DNA from: Desulfosarcina sp.
GTDB taxonomy: Bacteria; Desulfobacterota; Desulfobacteria; Desulfobacterales; Desulfosarcinaceae
NCBI GenBank assembly: GCA_030642405.1
Contig: DAOWNV010000014.1
Span: forward strand, 1 to 19,270
DNA length: 19,270 nucleotides
Direction of reading: 5' to 3'
A program made the position numbers and the translations under genes. Positions 1 through 7,698 of this stretch are shown here, piece by piece. Numbering within the stretch: position 1 is the stretch's first letter; each line of letters begins with the position of its first letter. Below the pieces are notes generated by a model. The model had not been told where the DNA came from and made no database searches. It saw nothing but the letters and a program-made list of their open reading frames with translations.

Positions 1-1
1 A

Positions 2-316
2 AGTGATACCATCGACCATATGCTTTCTCTCGGCTTCAACCTCATGCGTACGACCCTTGAAGCAGAGCAGGAAAAAATTGATAGCCCTGTTGCCGGAAAA
101 GGCATTGTTTTTACAGGCAAAATGACGGAAGGCAGCCGGGTAGAAACGCAAGAACAGGTCCGAAAATTGGGGGCTCGGGTTCAAACCGCTATCACCGGTA
201 AAACCGACTACCTGGTCTGCGGTGAAAAAGTCGGTGCATCCAAAATCAATAAGGCCAAGAAACTGGGAGTGATGATTCTCAGCGAGAGTGAGTATTTTGA
301 GATGATCTCCGGATGA
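2..316 (+). CDS. ligA: C-terminal part of a BRCT-domain protein, probably NAD-dependent DNA ligase LigA (5' end outside window)
   Basis: The frame is open from the left edge, so only the last ~104 residues are present and the first ATG (base 20) is probably internal. The visible part is a single BRCT domain. It starts around SPVAGKGIVFTGKM and continues with the KTDYLVCGE and GASKINKAKKLGV segments, which match the LigA C-terminal pattern (gk..VfTG, tt.lv.Ge..GsK..KA..LGv). A short segment before it (DHMLSLGFNL) resembles the linker that follows the helix-hairpin-helix region of LigA. LigA seals nicks during replication and repair, and its BRCT domain contributes to DNA binding. The stop overlaps the next ATG (ATGA at 313-316), so translation of the ABC transporter gene may be coupled to it. 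A different BRCT protein cannot be excluded because the catalytic domain is not visible. Confidence 0.7.
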   Translation, partial: SDTIDHMLSLGFNLMRTTLEAEQEKIDSPVAGKGIVFTGKMTEGSRVETQEQVRKLGARVQTAITGKTDYLVCGEKVGASKINKAKKLGVMILSESEYFEMISG

Positions 317-2049
317 AATCCTTCGCATTAATCACACCTTATTTAGCCGCCAACCGCTACCGAATCCTATTGGGCCTTTTGTGCCTTATTATCGTAGATC
401 TGCTCCAATTGTTCATCCCCCGGGTCATCAAACACGCAGTTGACCAACTCACTTTGGTTCAGGTAGACCAAAGCGATCTTTTTCATTATGCTCTCGTCAT
501 CCTTGTATTGGGATTATTCATCGGTTTTTTTCGCTTTTTTTGGCGCCATTGCCTATTGGGAACCGCCCGGAAAACAGAAGAAGCGCTTCGCAACCGTCTT
601 TTCGCTCACATTCAGACCCTCTCACCATCCTATTTCGATCGAGCAAAAACCGGCGATCTTATGGCCCATGCCACAAACGATATCATGCAGGTCCGCATGG
701 CCTCGGGAATGGGACTGGTCGCCTTGAACGACGCCCTTTTTCTGGGGTCTGCGGCCATCGGATTCATGGTTTATATCAACCTGGAATTAACGCTGTACGT
801 TCTCATCCCCATGCCCTTGATCGTTGTGGGAACCCTGTTTTTCGGCCGACAGATGCACAGACGATATAAACGGGTGCAAAACGCTTTCAGCGAGCTGACC
901 GAATCGGTTCGTGAGCGATTCGCCGGAATCCGCATTGTTTTTGCCTATAATGCCCAAAAGGCCGAAACGCGAAAAATAGAACACATCTCAAGGAACTATA
1001 TTCAGGAAAATATTGATCTGGTAAAAACCACCGGGGTTTTTTATCCATTGATGATCCTCTTTACGAACCTGAGTTTGGCCATCGTCCTGTTTCAGGGAGG
1101 CCGTCAAACGATCTTTGCACGGATCACCCCCGGAGATTTTGTCGCTTTCATCAGTTACATAGGGCTTCTCACATGGCCCATGATGGCATTGGGATGGGTA
1201 ACCAACCTGATTCAACGAGGCCGGGCATCTCTCGATCGACTGGAAAAGATCTTTAACATCTTGCCGGAACTGGCAGATGGTGAAGATGCAATACCTATAG
1301 AAGAATTCAGGAATCAGTTGACCTTCCAAAATGTTGGGTTCTCATACGACAACGATCGGGATAATATTCTCAACCACATCGATTTTACACTGGGTAAAGG
1401 ACGTACCTTTGGCATCGTTGGCCCACCGGGAGCCGGGAAAACCACCTTGATCCTATTGCTCATGCGTCTTTACGATGTGAAGATGGGAAAGATTCTCATA
1501 GATGGTAACGACATTCGTAACATAAAACTCGAATCGCTTCGGTCTCTTTTCTCCCTTACTCCCCAAGAACCATTCCTGTTTGCGGGAACGGTTCGGGAAA
1601 ACATCACTTTAGGTAGCGAACAGGTAACCGAAGCTGATCTTAAACAGGTAACACATCTGGCGGCCCTTGACAAAACCATCGACGAGCTACCCCAAGGTTT
1701 GGACACGATTGTTGGGGAAAAAGGGATTATCCTGTCCGGCGGGCAGAAACAGCGTGTTGCCCTGGCCCGGGCGCTTCTCAATGATGCACCGATCTTGATC
1801 CTTGATGATCCGGTCAGCCAGGTGGATACCCGCACAGCCTCTCGCATTATCGGAAATCTACGCGCGATGGCGGGAGAGAAGACCCTGGTCATCATCTCTC
1901 ACCGACTGGCTGCCGTTCGGAAAGCCGATCGCATTCTTGTCATGGATAACGGGGAAATTATCACCGCCGGAACCCATGCTCAACTGATGGCCGACGGTGG
2001 ATACTACGCCCGGTCCTATCGTCTTCAGGAAATCGAAGATGCGCTTTGA
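313..2049 (+). CDS. ABC exporter half-transporter, degenerate-site subunit (BmrC/YheI or TM287-like)
   Basis: This 578-residue protein has an N-terminal six-helix membrane domain (about residues 15-300) fused to a nucleotide-binding domain (about 335-575). Visible motifs are Walker A GPPGAGKT (370-377), Q-loop Q418, a canonical signature LSGGQ (474-478), Walker B ILILD (494-498) and switch-loop H530. The residue after Walker B is Asp499, where active ABC ATPases have Glu (DDP instead of DEA). That substitution marks the non-catalytic site subunit of heterodimeric exporters. The next gene encodes the partner with a normal Glu. The lengths, 578 and ~659 residues, resemble Bacillus YheI/YheH (BmrC/BmrD), known for multidrug export. 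The start ATG overlaps the preceding stop by 4 nt. The substrate cannot be read from sequence; a drug or a lipid is possible. Confidence 0.9.
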   Translation: MKSFALITPYLAANRYRILLGLLCLIIVDLLQLFIPRVIKHAVDQLTLVQVDQSDLFHYALVILVLGLFIGFFRFFWRHCLLGTARKTEEALRNRLFAHIQTLSPSYFDRAKTGDLMAHATNDIMQVRMASGMGLVALNDALFLGSAAIGFMVYINLELTLYVLIPMPLIVVGTLFFGRQMHRRYKRVQNAFSELTESVRERFAGIRIVFAYNAQKAETRKIEHISRNYIQENIDLVKTTGVFYPLMILFTNLSLAIVLFQGGRQTIFARITPGDFVAFISYIGLLTWPMMALGWVTNLIQRGRASLDRLEKIFNILPELADGEDAIPIEEFRNQLTFQNVGFSYDNDRDNILNHIDFTLGKGRTFGIVGPPGAGKTTLILLLMRLYDVKMGKILIDGNDIRNIKLESLRSLFSLTPQEPFLFAGTVRENITLGSEQVTEADLKQVTHLAALDKTIDELPQGLDTIVGEKGIILSGGQKQRVALARALLNDAPILILDDPVSQVDTRTASRIIGNLRAMAGEKTLVIISHRLAAVRKADRILVMDNGEIITAGTHAQLMADGGYYARSYRLQEIEDAL

Positions 2050-4018
2050 CTATGGTTACGACGAAGAGCAACGGCTTGGGAAGTCTTATGATATCAAGCT
2101 GTTTCAACGCATACTACCTTACGCCGGTGCATACCGGGTCAAACTGGCCGTATCCGTCCTGCTCGTGGTGGCGATTACCCTGCTGGAGTTATCTGTTCCC
2201 TACATCACCAAAGAGATTATCGACCGCTATATTTTACCCCGGGAAAGACTGAGCGACGACTACGCAAACATGGAATTCAGCAGCCGAAAAACCTTGGCTG
2301 TTGACGTAAATGACCCGACAGTCGCAGAAATAGTAAAACAATATTCGAAGCTGTTTCACGTCCAAAAAGATCAGACGGTTATCCAACTGACGGATCTTTA
2401 TCGTCTCGATCCGGCTGCTCTGGGCCAATTGCGCCATAACGATTTGTCCGGACTCTTTCGATTTGCGGGGTTGTTCATCGCAGTTGTCGTTGCCATTTTC
2501 ATTTTCACATTTTTCCAAAAACTGATCATGGAACTTGCCGGCCACCGGATCATGCACGATCTTCGCGTCGACCTGTACCGCCATATTCAACGGATGCCGC
2601 TCGCTTTTTTCACACATAATCCGGTTGCCCGCCTGGTGACACGGGTGACAAACGACATCCAGAACATGCATGAATTGTTCACCTCATTCATTTCCATGGT
2701 ATTCAAGGACATATTCCTTCTAGTAGGCATTGCAGCCGTACTCCTGACCATGGATTGGGGCCTTGCCCTTCTGACCTTCATGGTTCTGCCCTTTGTGGTG
2801 ATGTCGGCGTTAGCGTTTTCAAAAAGGGTTCGAGATGTGTTCCGGGAGCTTCGCATCAAGATAGCGGAAATCAACACGCGCTTTTCGGAAACCATTGCCG
2901 GTATCAAAGTAATCCAAAGTTTTAGGCGGGAAAACGAGAACTTCAAAGCCTTCGCCCGGCTCAACCATGACAACTATATGGCGGGAATGCTTCAAATCAA
3001 CATTTTTGCCGTATTCATGCCCATCATTGAAATATTGGGAGTTACCACCACGGCAATCGTCATCTATGTTGGAGGAGGCCACGTACTCAGCCAATCCATA
3101 AGCATCGGCGTGCTTGTCGCATTTCTCTCTTACATGAAAATGTTTTTCCGGCCCATTCGTGACCTGGCGGAAAAATACAACATCCTACAAAACGCGATGG
3201 CCTCGGCTGAACGGATTTTTATACTGATGGACCAACCGACGACCGACGATATCAAACCAGGGGAACAAACCATCAGCGGCCCTTTGAAGGAGATTCGCTT
3301 TAAAGATGTATCGTTAGCCTATTCGGATGGCCAACCGGTTCTTGAATCAATCAATCTGACCATCCATGCCGGTGAAACCGTTGCAATCGTCGGTGCAACC
3401 GGATCGGGAAAAACTTCTCTGGTAAATTTATTGATACGTTTTTACGACCCAACCGGGGGGTCGTTGCGCATCAACGGTTTTGATTCCACAACCCTTTCAC
3501 CAACCGCGTTGAGAAAACGGATTTCCCTTGTCATGCAGGACCCCTTCTTATTCACCGGCACATTGAAATCCAACATTTTTTTCGAAGCCGGCGATCTTTC
3601 CTCAAAAGAACAGGATCGGATTATCGATGCTTCCCGATGCCGGGACCTGGTCACACGTTTTCCCAAGGGCCTCGACACCCTTATCTCGGAAGGGGGCGCA
3701 TCTCTGTCAAGTGGCGAAAAACAGTTGATCTCGATTGCCCGTGCCTTTTCGATCAACCCGGAAGTCATCATCCTTGATGAAGCGACCTCTTACGTAGACT
3801 CCCAGACCGAAATTCAATTGCAACAGGCCGTCAAAAACCTGATGCAAGGCCGCACCTGTGTGGTCGTGGCCCATCGACTCACTACGGCACGCACCGCCGA
3901 TCAGATTGTTGTCCTTAACAACGGATCCATAGTAGAAACCGGCAACCACGAAATATTAATGGCTGAAAAGGGATTTTATTACCGACTGTACCTGTTACAG
4001 GACGATAAGGAAAAATAA
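2039..4018 (+). CDS. ABC exporter half-transporter, catalytic subunit with extracytoplasmic insert (BmrD/YheH or TM288-like)
   Basis: I chose the ATG at 2039 rather than an earlier possible start at 1997: it has an AGGA about 8 nt upstream and overlaps the previous gene by only 11 nt. The protein is 659 residues. TM1 (about 36-55) and TM2 (about 145-160) are separated by a ~85-residue hydrophilic segment rich in Asp, Lys and Gln, as in the extended BmrD/YheH subunits. The ATPase domain shows Walker A GATGSGKT (452-459), signature LSSGE (556-560, slightly degenerate), Walker B IILD with catalytic E581, and switch H612. The partner has the canonical signature and a degenerate Walker B Glu. Together they give one competent and one degenerate ATP site, as in TM287/288. 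The two subunits are expected to form an inner-membrane exporter of unknown substrate. Confidence 0.9.
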   Translation: MRFDYGYDEEQRLGKSYDIKLFQRILPYAGAYRVKLAVSVLLVVAITLLELSVPYITKEIIDRYILPRERLSDDYANMEFSSRKTLAVDVNDPTVAEIVKQYSKLFHVQKDQTVIQLTDLYRLDPAALGQLRHNDLSGLFRFAGLFIAVVVAIFIFTFFQKLIMELAGHRIMHDLRVDLYRHIQRMPLAFFTHNPVARLVTRVTNDIQNMHELFTSFISMVFKDIFLLVGIAAVLLTMDWGLALLTFMVLPFVVMSALAFSKRVRDVFRELRIKIAEINTRFSETIAGIKVIQSFRRENENFKAFARLNHDNYMAGMLQINIFAVFMPIIEILGVTTTAIVIYVGGGHVLSQSISIGVLVAFLSYMKMFFRPIRDLAEKYNILQNAMASAERIFILMDQPTTDDIKPGEQTISGPLKEIRFKDVSLAYSDGQPVLESINLTIHAGETVAIVGATGSGKTSLVNLLIRFYDPTGGSLRINGFDSTTLSPTALRKRISLVMQDPFLFTGTLKSNIFFEAGDLSSKEQDRIIDASRCRDLVTRFPKGLDTLISEGGASLSSGEKQLISIARAFSINPEVIILDEATSYVDSQTEIQLQQAVKNLMQGRTCVVVAHRLTTARTADQIVVLNNGSIVETGNHEILMAEKGFYYRLYLLQDDKEK

Positions 4019-4087
4019 GCATGTCAGGTAAGTGGAAAGGAAAACGATGGGTCTGAAATGGTCTAAACGGCAATGTTGTGACCACTG

Positions 4088-4148
4088 ACTTCGGTATACA
4101 TAACGCTTGCCAAACGTTGGCTGACATGGTATGCCGATTAAGTTTTTT
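4088..4148 (+). terminator. Probable rho-independent terminator of the ABC exporter operon
   Basis: TCGGTATAC (4091-4099) pairs with GTATGCCGA (4129-4137) through one T-G wobble. An inner hairpin GCCAA/TTGGC (4109-4113 and 4117-4121) is nested inside. ACT (4088-4090) can extend the base against AGT (4141-4143), and a run of six T follows at 4143-4148. It lies 70 nt after the transporter stop. The long inner loop and three-base bulge make it less certain than the terminators elsewhere in this window. Confidence 0.45.
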
Positions 4149-4234
4149 GGGTTTTTGGAAAAACCGGTGTTACTCTAATCTTGCATCAATCCGATTTTGT
4201 TCAATTCACGAGAGTCGTATATGTCTTGATCAAT

Positions 4235-4324
4235 CAGATTTTATTGTTACGGCAGATTTTATTGTTACGGCAGATTTCATTGTTACGGCAGATTTCATTG
4301 TTACAACAAATTTCATTGTTAATC
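4235..4324 (+). repeat. Five tandem copies of an 18-bp repeat upstream of fhs
   Basis: Copies start at 4235, 4253, 4271, 4289 and 4307, with consensus CAGATTTYATTGTTACGG. Copies 1 and 2 are identical, copy 3 differs at one base, and copies 4 and 5 diverge towards the fhs end (ACAA, then AATC). The array lies in the 331-bp gap 4019-4349 between the ABC operon and fhs and ends 10 nt before the fhs Shine-Dalgarno. Besides this array and the terminator at 4088-4148, I see nothing else in the gap; in particular no convincing sigma70 promoter or known riboswitch. The repeat may be a regulator-binding array, an mRNA leader element, or a product of replication slippage. Confidence 0.9.
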
Positions 4325-4349
4325 ATTAACTTAAAGGAGGGTGGGATAG

Positions 4350-6113
4350 ATGGCTTACGATGCAGTTAATATGGCAGACTGGCAGATTTCTGATGCAGCG
4401 GAAGAAAATATGCCGACACCGGAACAGTGGCAGGAGAAGCTGGGGCTCCAGAAAGATGAAATGCTTCCCATGGGGCGTCTGGCCAAAATTGATTTCCTGA
4501 AAGTAATCGATCGACTGAAGGACAAACCCGACGGCAAGTACATCGAAGTCACCGCCATCACCCCTACTCCTTTGGGTGAAGGCAAAAGCACCACCTCCTG
4601 CGGCCTGATGGAAGGTCTGGGGTTACGCGGCGTAAACGTGGGCGGTGCCCTGCGTCAGCCTTCCGGCGGCCCCACCATGAACGTGAAGGGGACAGCAGCC
4701 GGCGGCGGCAACTCCCTGTTGATTCCCATGACCGAGTTCTCCCTGGGTCTCACCGGCGACATCAACGACATCATGAACGCCCACAACCTGGCCATGGTGG
4801 CCATGACCGCCCGCATGCAACATGAGCGCAACTACAATGACGAGCAGCTGGCCCGCCTGACCGGTATGCGTCGCCTGGACATCGATCCCACCCGCGTGGA
4901 AATGGGATGGATCATCGATTTCTGTGCTCAGGCCCTGCGCAACATCGTCATCGGCCTCGGCGGTCGCTATGACGGATTCACCATGCAGAGCAAATTCGGC
5001 ATCGCCGTGGGTTCCGAGCTGATGGCCATCCTGGCCGTAGCCACCGACCTGGCCGACCTGAAAGAGCGCATCAACAACATCACGGTTGCGTTCTCCAAAG
5101 ATGGCAAACCGGTCACCTGTCGCGATCTTGAAGTCGGCAATGCAATGGCCGCGTTCATGCGAAACACCATTAACCCGACCCTGATGTGCACCGCCGAGTA
5201 CAACCCCTGCTTTGTGCATGCCGGACCTTTTGCCAACATTGCCGTGGGCCAGAGCTCCATCATCGCCGACCGGATCGGCCTGAAACTGTTCGACTACCAC
5301 GTCACCGAGTCAGGCTTCGCCGCCGATATCGGTTTTGAGAAATTCTGGAACGTGAAATGCCGTTTCTCCGGCCTCAAACCCCACGTCTCCGTTCTGACCT
5401 CCACCATCCGCGCCCTGAAAATGCACGGCGGCGGCCCCCAAGTGGTTGCCGGAAAACCCATGGATGAAGCCTACACCAAGGAGAACCTCGAACTGGTGGA
5501 AAAGGGTTGTGCCAACATGGTCCACATGATCGGGGTAATCCGTAAAGCCGGTATCAATCCGGTGGTCTGTATCAACCGGTTCTACACTGACACCGATGCC
5601 GAATGCGCCGTTGTTCGCAAGGCTGCCGAAGCGGCCGGTGCACGCTGTGCCGAGTCCAAGCATTGGGAAAAGGGCGGCGAAGGCGCCCTGGAATTTGCCG
5701 ATGCGGTCATCGAGGCCTGCGACGAAGAGAACAATTTCGATTTTCTCTATCCACTGGATATGAAACTGCGCGACCGCGTTGAAACCATCGCCAAGGAAGT
5801 CTATGGTGCCGATGGTGTGGATTGGGAGCCCGACGCCAACGCCAAGGCCGAAATGCTTGAAAACGATCCCAAGTACGCCGATTTCGCCACTATGATGGTC
5901 AAATCCCACCTCTCTCTGACTCACGACCCGGTTAGAAAGGGCGTACCCAAGGGCTGGCGACTGCCCATCCGCGACGTGCTGATCTACTCCGGTGCCAAGT
6001 TCCTCTGCCCCTGCGCAGGCACCATCAGCCTGATGCCGGGAACCAGCTCCAACCCTGCTTTCCGCCGCATCGACGTCGATCCGGCATCCGGGAAAGTAAC
6101 CGGTCTGTTCTAG
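4350..6113 (+). CDS. fhs: Formate--tetrahydrofolate ligase
   Basis: The enzyme makes 10-formyl-tetrahydrofolate from formate, THF and ATP. It is the entry step of the methyl branch of the Wood-Ljungdahl pathway, or its exit step in acetate-oxidising anaerobes. The 587-residue protein shows the P-loop TPTPLGEGKST (71-81), the AAGGGNS and IPMTEF segments, FVHAGPFANIA, SSIIADR, VRALKMHGGGP-like and ENLELVEKG blocks, and the family's C-terminal ending (GTISLMPG, VTGLF). It is about 30 residues longer than typical bacterial FTHFS, mostly at the N-terminus, and the blocks resemble the synthetase domain of C1-THF synthases. The start has AGGAGG (4335-4340) 9 nt upstream. Codon use is strongly biased to C-ending codons (AAC, ATC, GGC, CTG), unlike its AT-richer neighbours, which suggests high expression. 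It appears monocistronic, between the repeat array and a strong terminator. Confidence 0.96.
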   Translation: MAYDAVNMADWQISDAAEENMPTPEQWQEKLGLQKDEMLPMGRLAKIDFLKVIDRLKDKPDGKYIEVTAITPTPLGEGKSTTSCGLMEGLGLRGVNVGGALRQPSGGPTMNVKGTAAGGGNSLLIPMTEFSLGLTGDINDIMNAHNLAMVAMTARMQHERNYNDEQLARLTGMRRLDIDPTRVEMGWIIDFCAQALRNIVIGLGGRYDGFTMQSKFGIAVGSELMAILAVATDLADLKERINNITVAFSKDGKPVTCRDLEVGNAMAAFMRNTINPTLMCTAEYNPCFVHAGPFANIAVGQSSIIADRIGLKLFDYHVTESGFAADIGFEKFWNVKCRFSGLKPHVSVLTSTIRALKMHGGGPQVVAGKPMDEAYTKENLELVEKGCANMVHMIGVIRKAGINPVVCINRFYTDTDAECAVVRKAAEAAGARCAESKHWEKGGEGALEFADAVIEACDEENNFDFLYPLDMKLRDRVETIAKEVYGADGVDWEPDANAKAEMLENDPKYADFATMMVKSHLSLTHDPVRKGVPKGWRLPIRDVLIYSGAKFLCPCAGTISLMPGTSSNPAFRRIDVDPASGKVTGLF

Positions 6114-6139
6114 ATCTGAAACAATCTGTTCTTACAACC

Positions 6140-6168
6140 GGCCCGGGCCTTTTGCCCGGGCCTTTTTT
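6140..6168 (+). terminator. Strong rho-independent terminator after fhs
   Basis: GGCCCGGGC (6140-6148) pairs perfectly with GCCCGGGCC (6154-6162) around a five-base loop, followed directly by six T (6163-6168). It lies 27 nt after the fhs stop. Confidence 0.93.
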
Positions 6169-6179
6169 GTTGCAAGCCA

Positions 6180-6209
6180 TTGACAAAAATAGAAAAACGT
6201 CACTACTAT
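6180..6209 (+). promoter_or_regulatory. Probable sigma70 promoter of the CheX-CheX-SpoA gene
   Basis: A consensus -35 TTGACA (6180-6185) is followed after 18 bp by TACTAT (6204-6209). It lies just downstream of the fhs terminator and about 27 bp before the start codon at 6236, so the gene likely has its own promoter and a short leader. The Shine-Dalgarno AGGAGG is at 6226-6231. Confidence 0.55.
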
Positions 6210-6235
6210 GGCCACATTGAGAGATAGGAGGGGCG

Positions 6236-7603
6236 ATGGAAAAAATTACCGAGGACGCCATACGACAATCGATCGTGTCCACGCTCATCGAAACATTCGA
6301 CGCCATGATGTCCATGGACCTAAAGGCCGTCGACAAAAACATGATAACCGGTCTTGATGAAAACCGGATGGTGGGTTCAATCCACTTCGCCGGCGAGGTC
6401 GTCGGCACAATGACCTTTCATCTCACCGACAAGTTTGCTAAAGCTGTCACCGTTGCTATGTTGGGTATGGAAACCGATGAAATTAAGAGCAATAAAGAAA
6501 TCAAGGATGTGATTGGCGAATTGGCCAATATCGTTGCCGGAAATTTAAAGACTGAATTTCTCGATGCCGATCTGACCTGTGTTATTTCTACTCCTTCCAT
6601 CACTTCGGGAAGCGATTTTAAAATCGACCTCGCGAATATCGCCCCACCGTTGATGTTAGCCTTCCGGCACAATGATCAATTCGTTTTGGTTGAATTGTCC
6701 GCGAAGGAGGAAATCGGCGCAAAAGAAGACATCATGAGCGATTTGTCAAGTGAAGTCATCATGGAAAAAATCGCAGGTGTTGATATAAAAAATGCCATTA
6801 TAAACTCTGTCATCGATGTTTTTTTCACGATGCTGGATATGGAGGTCGAGGCGATCCAGGAAGTCCCGGATTCCTTTATCGAGGAGATGCGAACCGTTGG
6901 ATCGGTTAGCTTTGCCGGTGAAGTGGACGGCATGTTTAACATTCAGGTCAATGACAATTTCGGCAAAATCATCACTGCTTCTATGTTAGGTATGGAAGTG
7001 GATGAGATTGAAAACGAAGAAGAAGTCTATGATGTGATTCGTGAACTGAGCAATATCATAGGGGGGAATCTGAAATCCAATTTCGTTGATGCTGGTCTGT
7101 CCTGCGTACTGTCCACACCTTCCATCACAAATGGAAAAGACTTCAAGGTAAGTCCCGCCAATATTATCAAACCATCTCAATTTCTCTTTTCTCACAATGA
7201 TCATATCATTATTGTCGAGGCGGGTGTTAAAAAAGATGAGTCCGGATCCCTGAAGGAGATCCATGAACAAGAAAAAGAAGAGGAAGATGTTCATGCTTCA
7301 TCACTAGCCCGGACAACCGAAACCAATGATGAGCTGGGCCAGGTTAAAAACCTTGGTCTCGTTATGGACATCCCACTTCCCGTCACCGTGGAGTTGGGGC
7401 GAACAAAAAAACTAATCAACGACATTCTTAAAATGAAACCGAATTCCGTGGTCGAACTGGAACAAATGGAAGGTGAGCCTGTCAATATCCTGATCAACCA
7501 GACACTCATCGCCAAAGGCTTTGTAGTCGTAGAGAACGAGAAATACGGTATACGTATCAGCGAGATCGTAAGTCGAAAAGAACGCATGAAAAGTATTCGA
7601 TGA
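6236..7603 (+). CDS. Tandem CheX-like phosphatase domains fused to a FliN-type SpoA domain (FliY-like)
   Basis: This 455-residue soluble protein has two similar CheX/CheC-fold halves: residues ~1-155 and ~180-330. Each carries FAGEV near its start, an ExxN phosphatase motif (E95/N98 in GELANI, E270/N273 in RELSNI), a GNLK segment and a TPSIT segment. An acidic linker (331-370, with EKEEED) leads to a C-terminal SpoA/FliN domain (~371-450: LPVTVELGRTK, LKMKPNSVVEL, INQTLIAKGFVVV, GIRISEIV). CheX and CheC dephosphorylate CheY-P, and SpoA domains build the flagellar switch or type III C-ring. The architecture resembles Bacillus FliY (CheC plus FliN), which removes CheY-P at the motor, but here the phosphatase part is a duplicated CheX-like unit. 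No flagellar or chemotaxis gene is adjacent. A role as switch-associated phosphatase is inferred. Confidence 0.85.
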   Translation: MEKITEDAIRQSIVSTLIETFDAMMSMDLKAVDKNMITGLDENRMVGSIHFAGEVVGTMTFHLTDKFAKAVTVAMLGMETDEIKSNKEIKDVIGELANIVAGNLKTEFLDADLTCVISTPSITSGSDFKIDLANIAPPLMLAFRHNDQFVLVELSAKEEIGAKEDIMSDLSSEVIMEKIAGVDIKNAIINSVIDVFFTMLDMEVEAIQEVPDSFIEEMRTVGSVSFAGEVDGMFNIQVNDNFGKIITASMLGMEVDEIENEEEVYDVIRELSNIIGGNLKSNFVDAGLSCVLSTPSITNGKDFKVSPANIIKPSQFLFSHNDHIIIVEAGVKKDESGSLKEIHEQEKEEEDVHASSLARTTETNDELGQVKNLGLVMDIPLPVTVELGRTKKLINDILKMKPNSVVELEQMEGEPVNILINQTLIAKGFVVVENEKYGIRISEIVSRKERMKSIR

Positions 7604-7643
7604 ACGATGATAGCAAAACAAGGGACAAAAAATTGAAAACTTT

Positions 7644-7674
7644 GGTTGGATAGAATAGTTCTAACCTGTTTTTT
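7644..7674 (+). terminator. Possible weak terminator between the CheX-SpoA gene and prfC
   Basis: TAGAA (7651-7655) pairs with TTCTA (7659-7663), extended by GGT/ACC (7644-7646 and 7664-7666) across a four-base bulge. TG and a run of six T (7669-7674) follow. The stem is short and AT-rich. The same stretch could instead hold a prfC promoter: TTGAAA at 7633-7638, a 17-bp spacer, then TAGTTC at 7656-7661. The sequence does not decide between them. Confidence 0.3.
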
Positions 7675-7698
7675 ATAACAATTTCAGTTGAGAGAAAA

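Noticed and set aside
4078..4329. 83-codon frame across the terminator and the 18-bp repeats (repeating DFIVTA peptide)
   Set aside because: It begins with GTG without a Shine-Dalgarno, runs through a terminator-like stem, and its repeating peptide only reflects the DNA repeat whose length is a multiple of three.
4623..5300. 225-codon and similar minus-strand frames within fhs
   Set aside because: They are shadows caused by strong codon bias in fhs; His/Gly/Val-rich low-information products.
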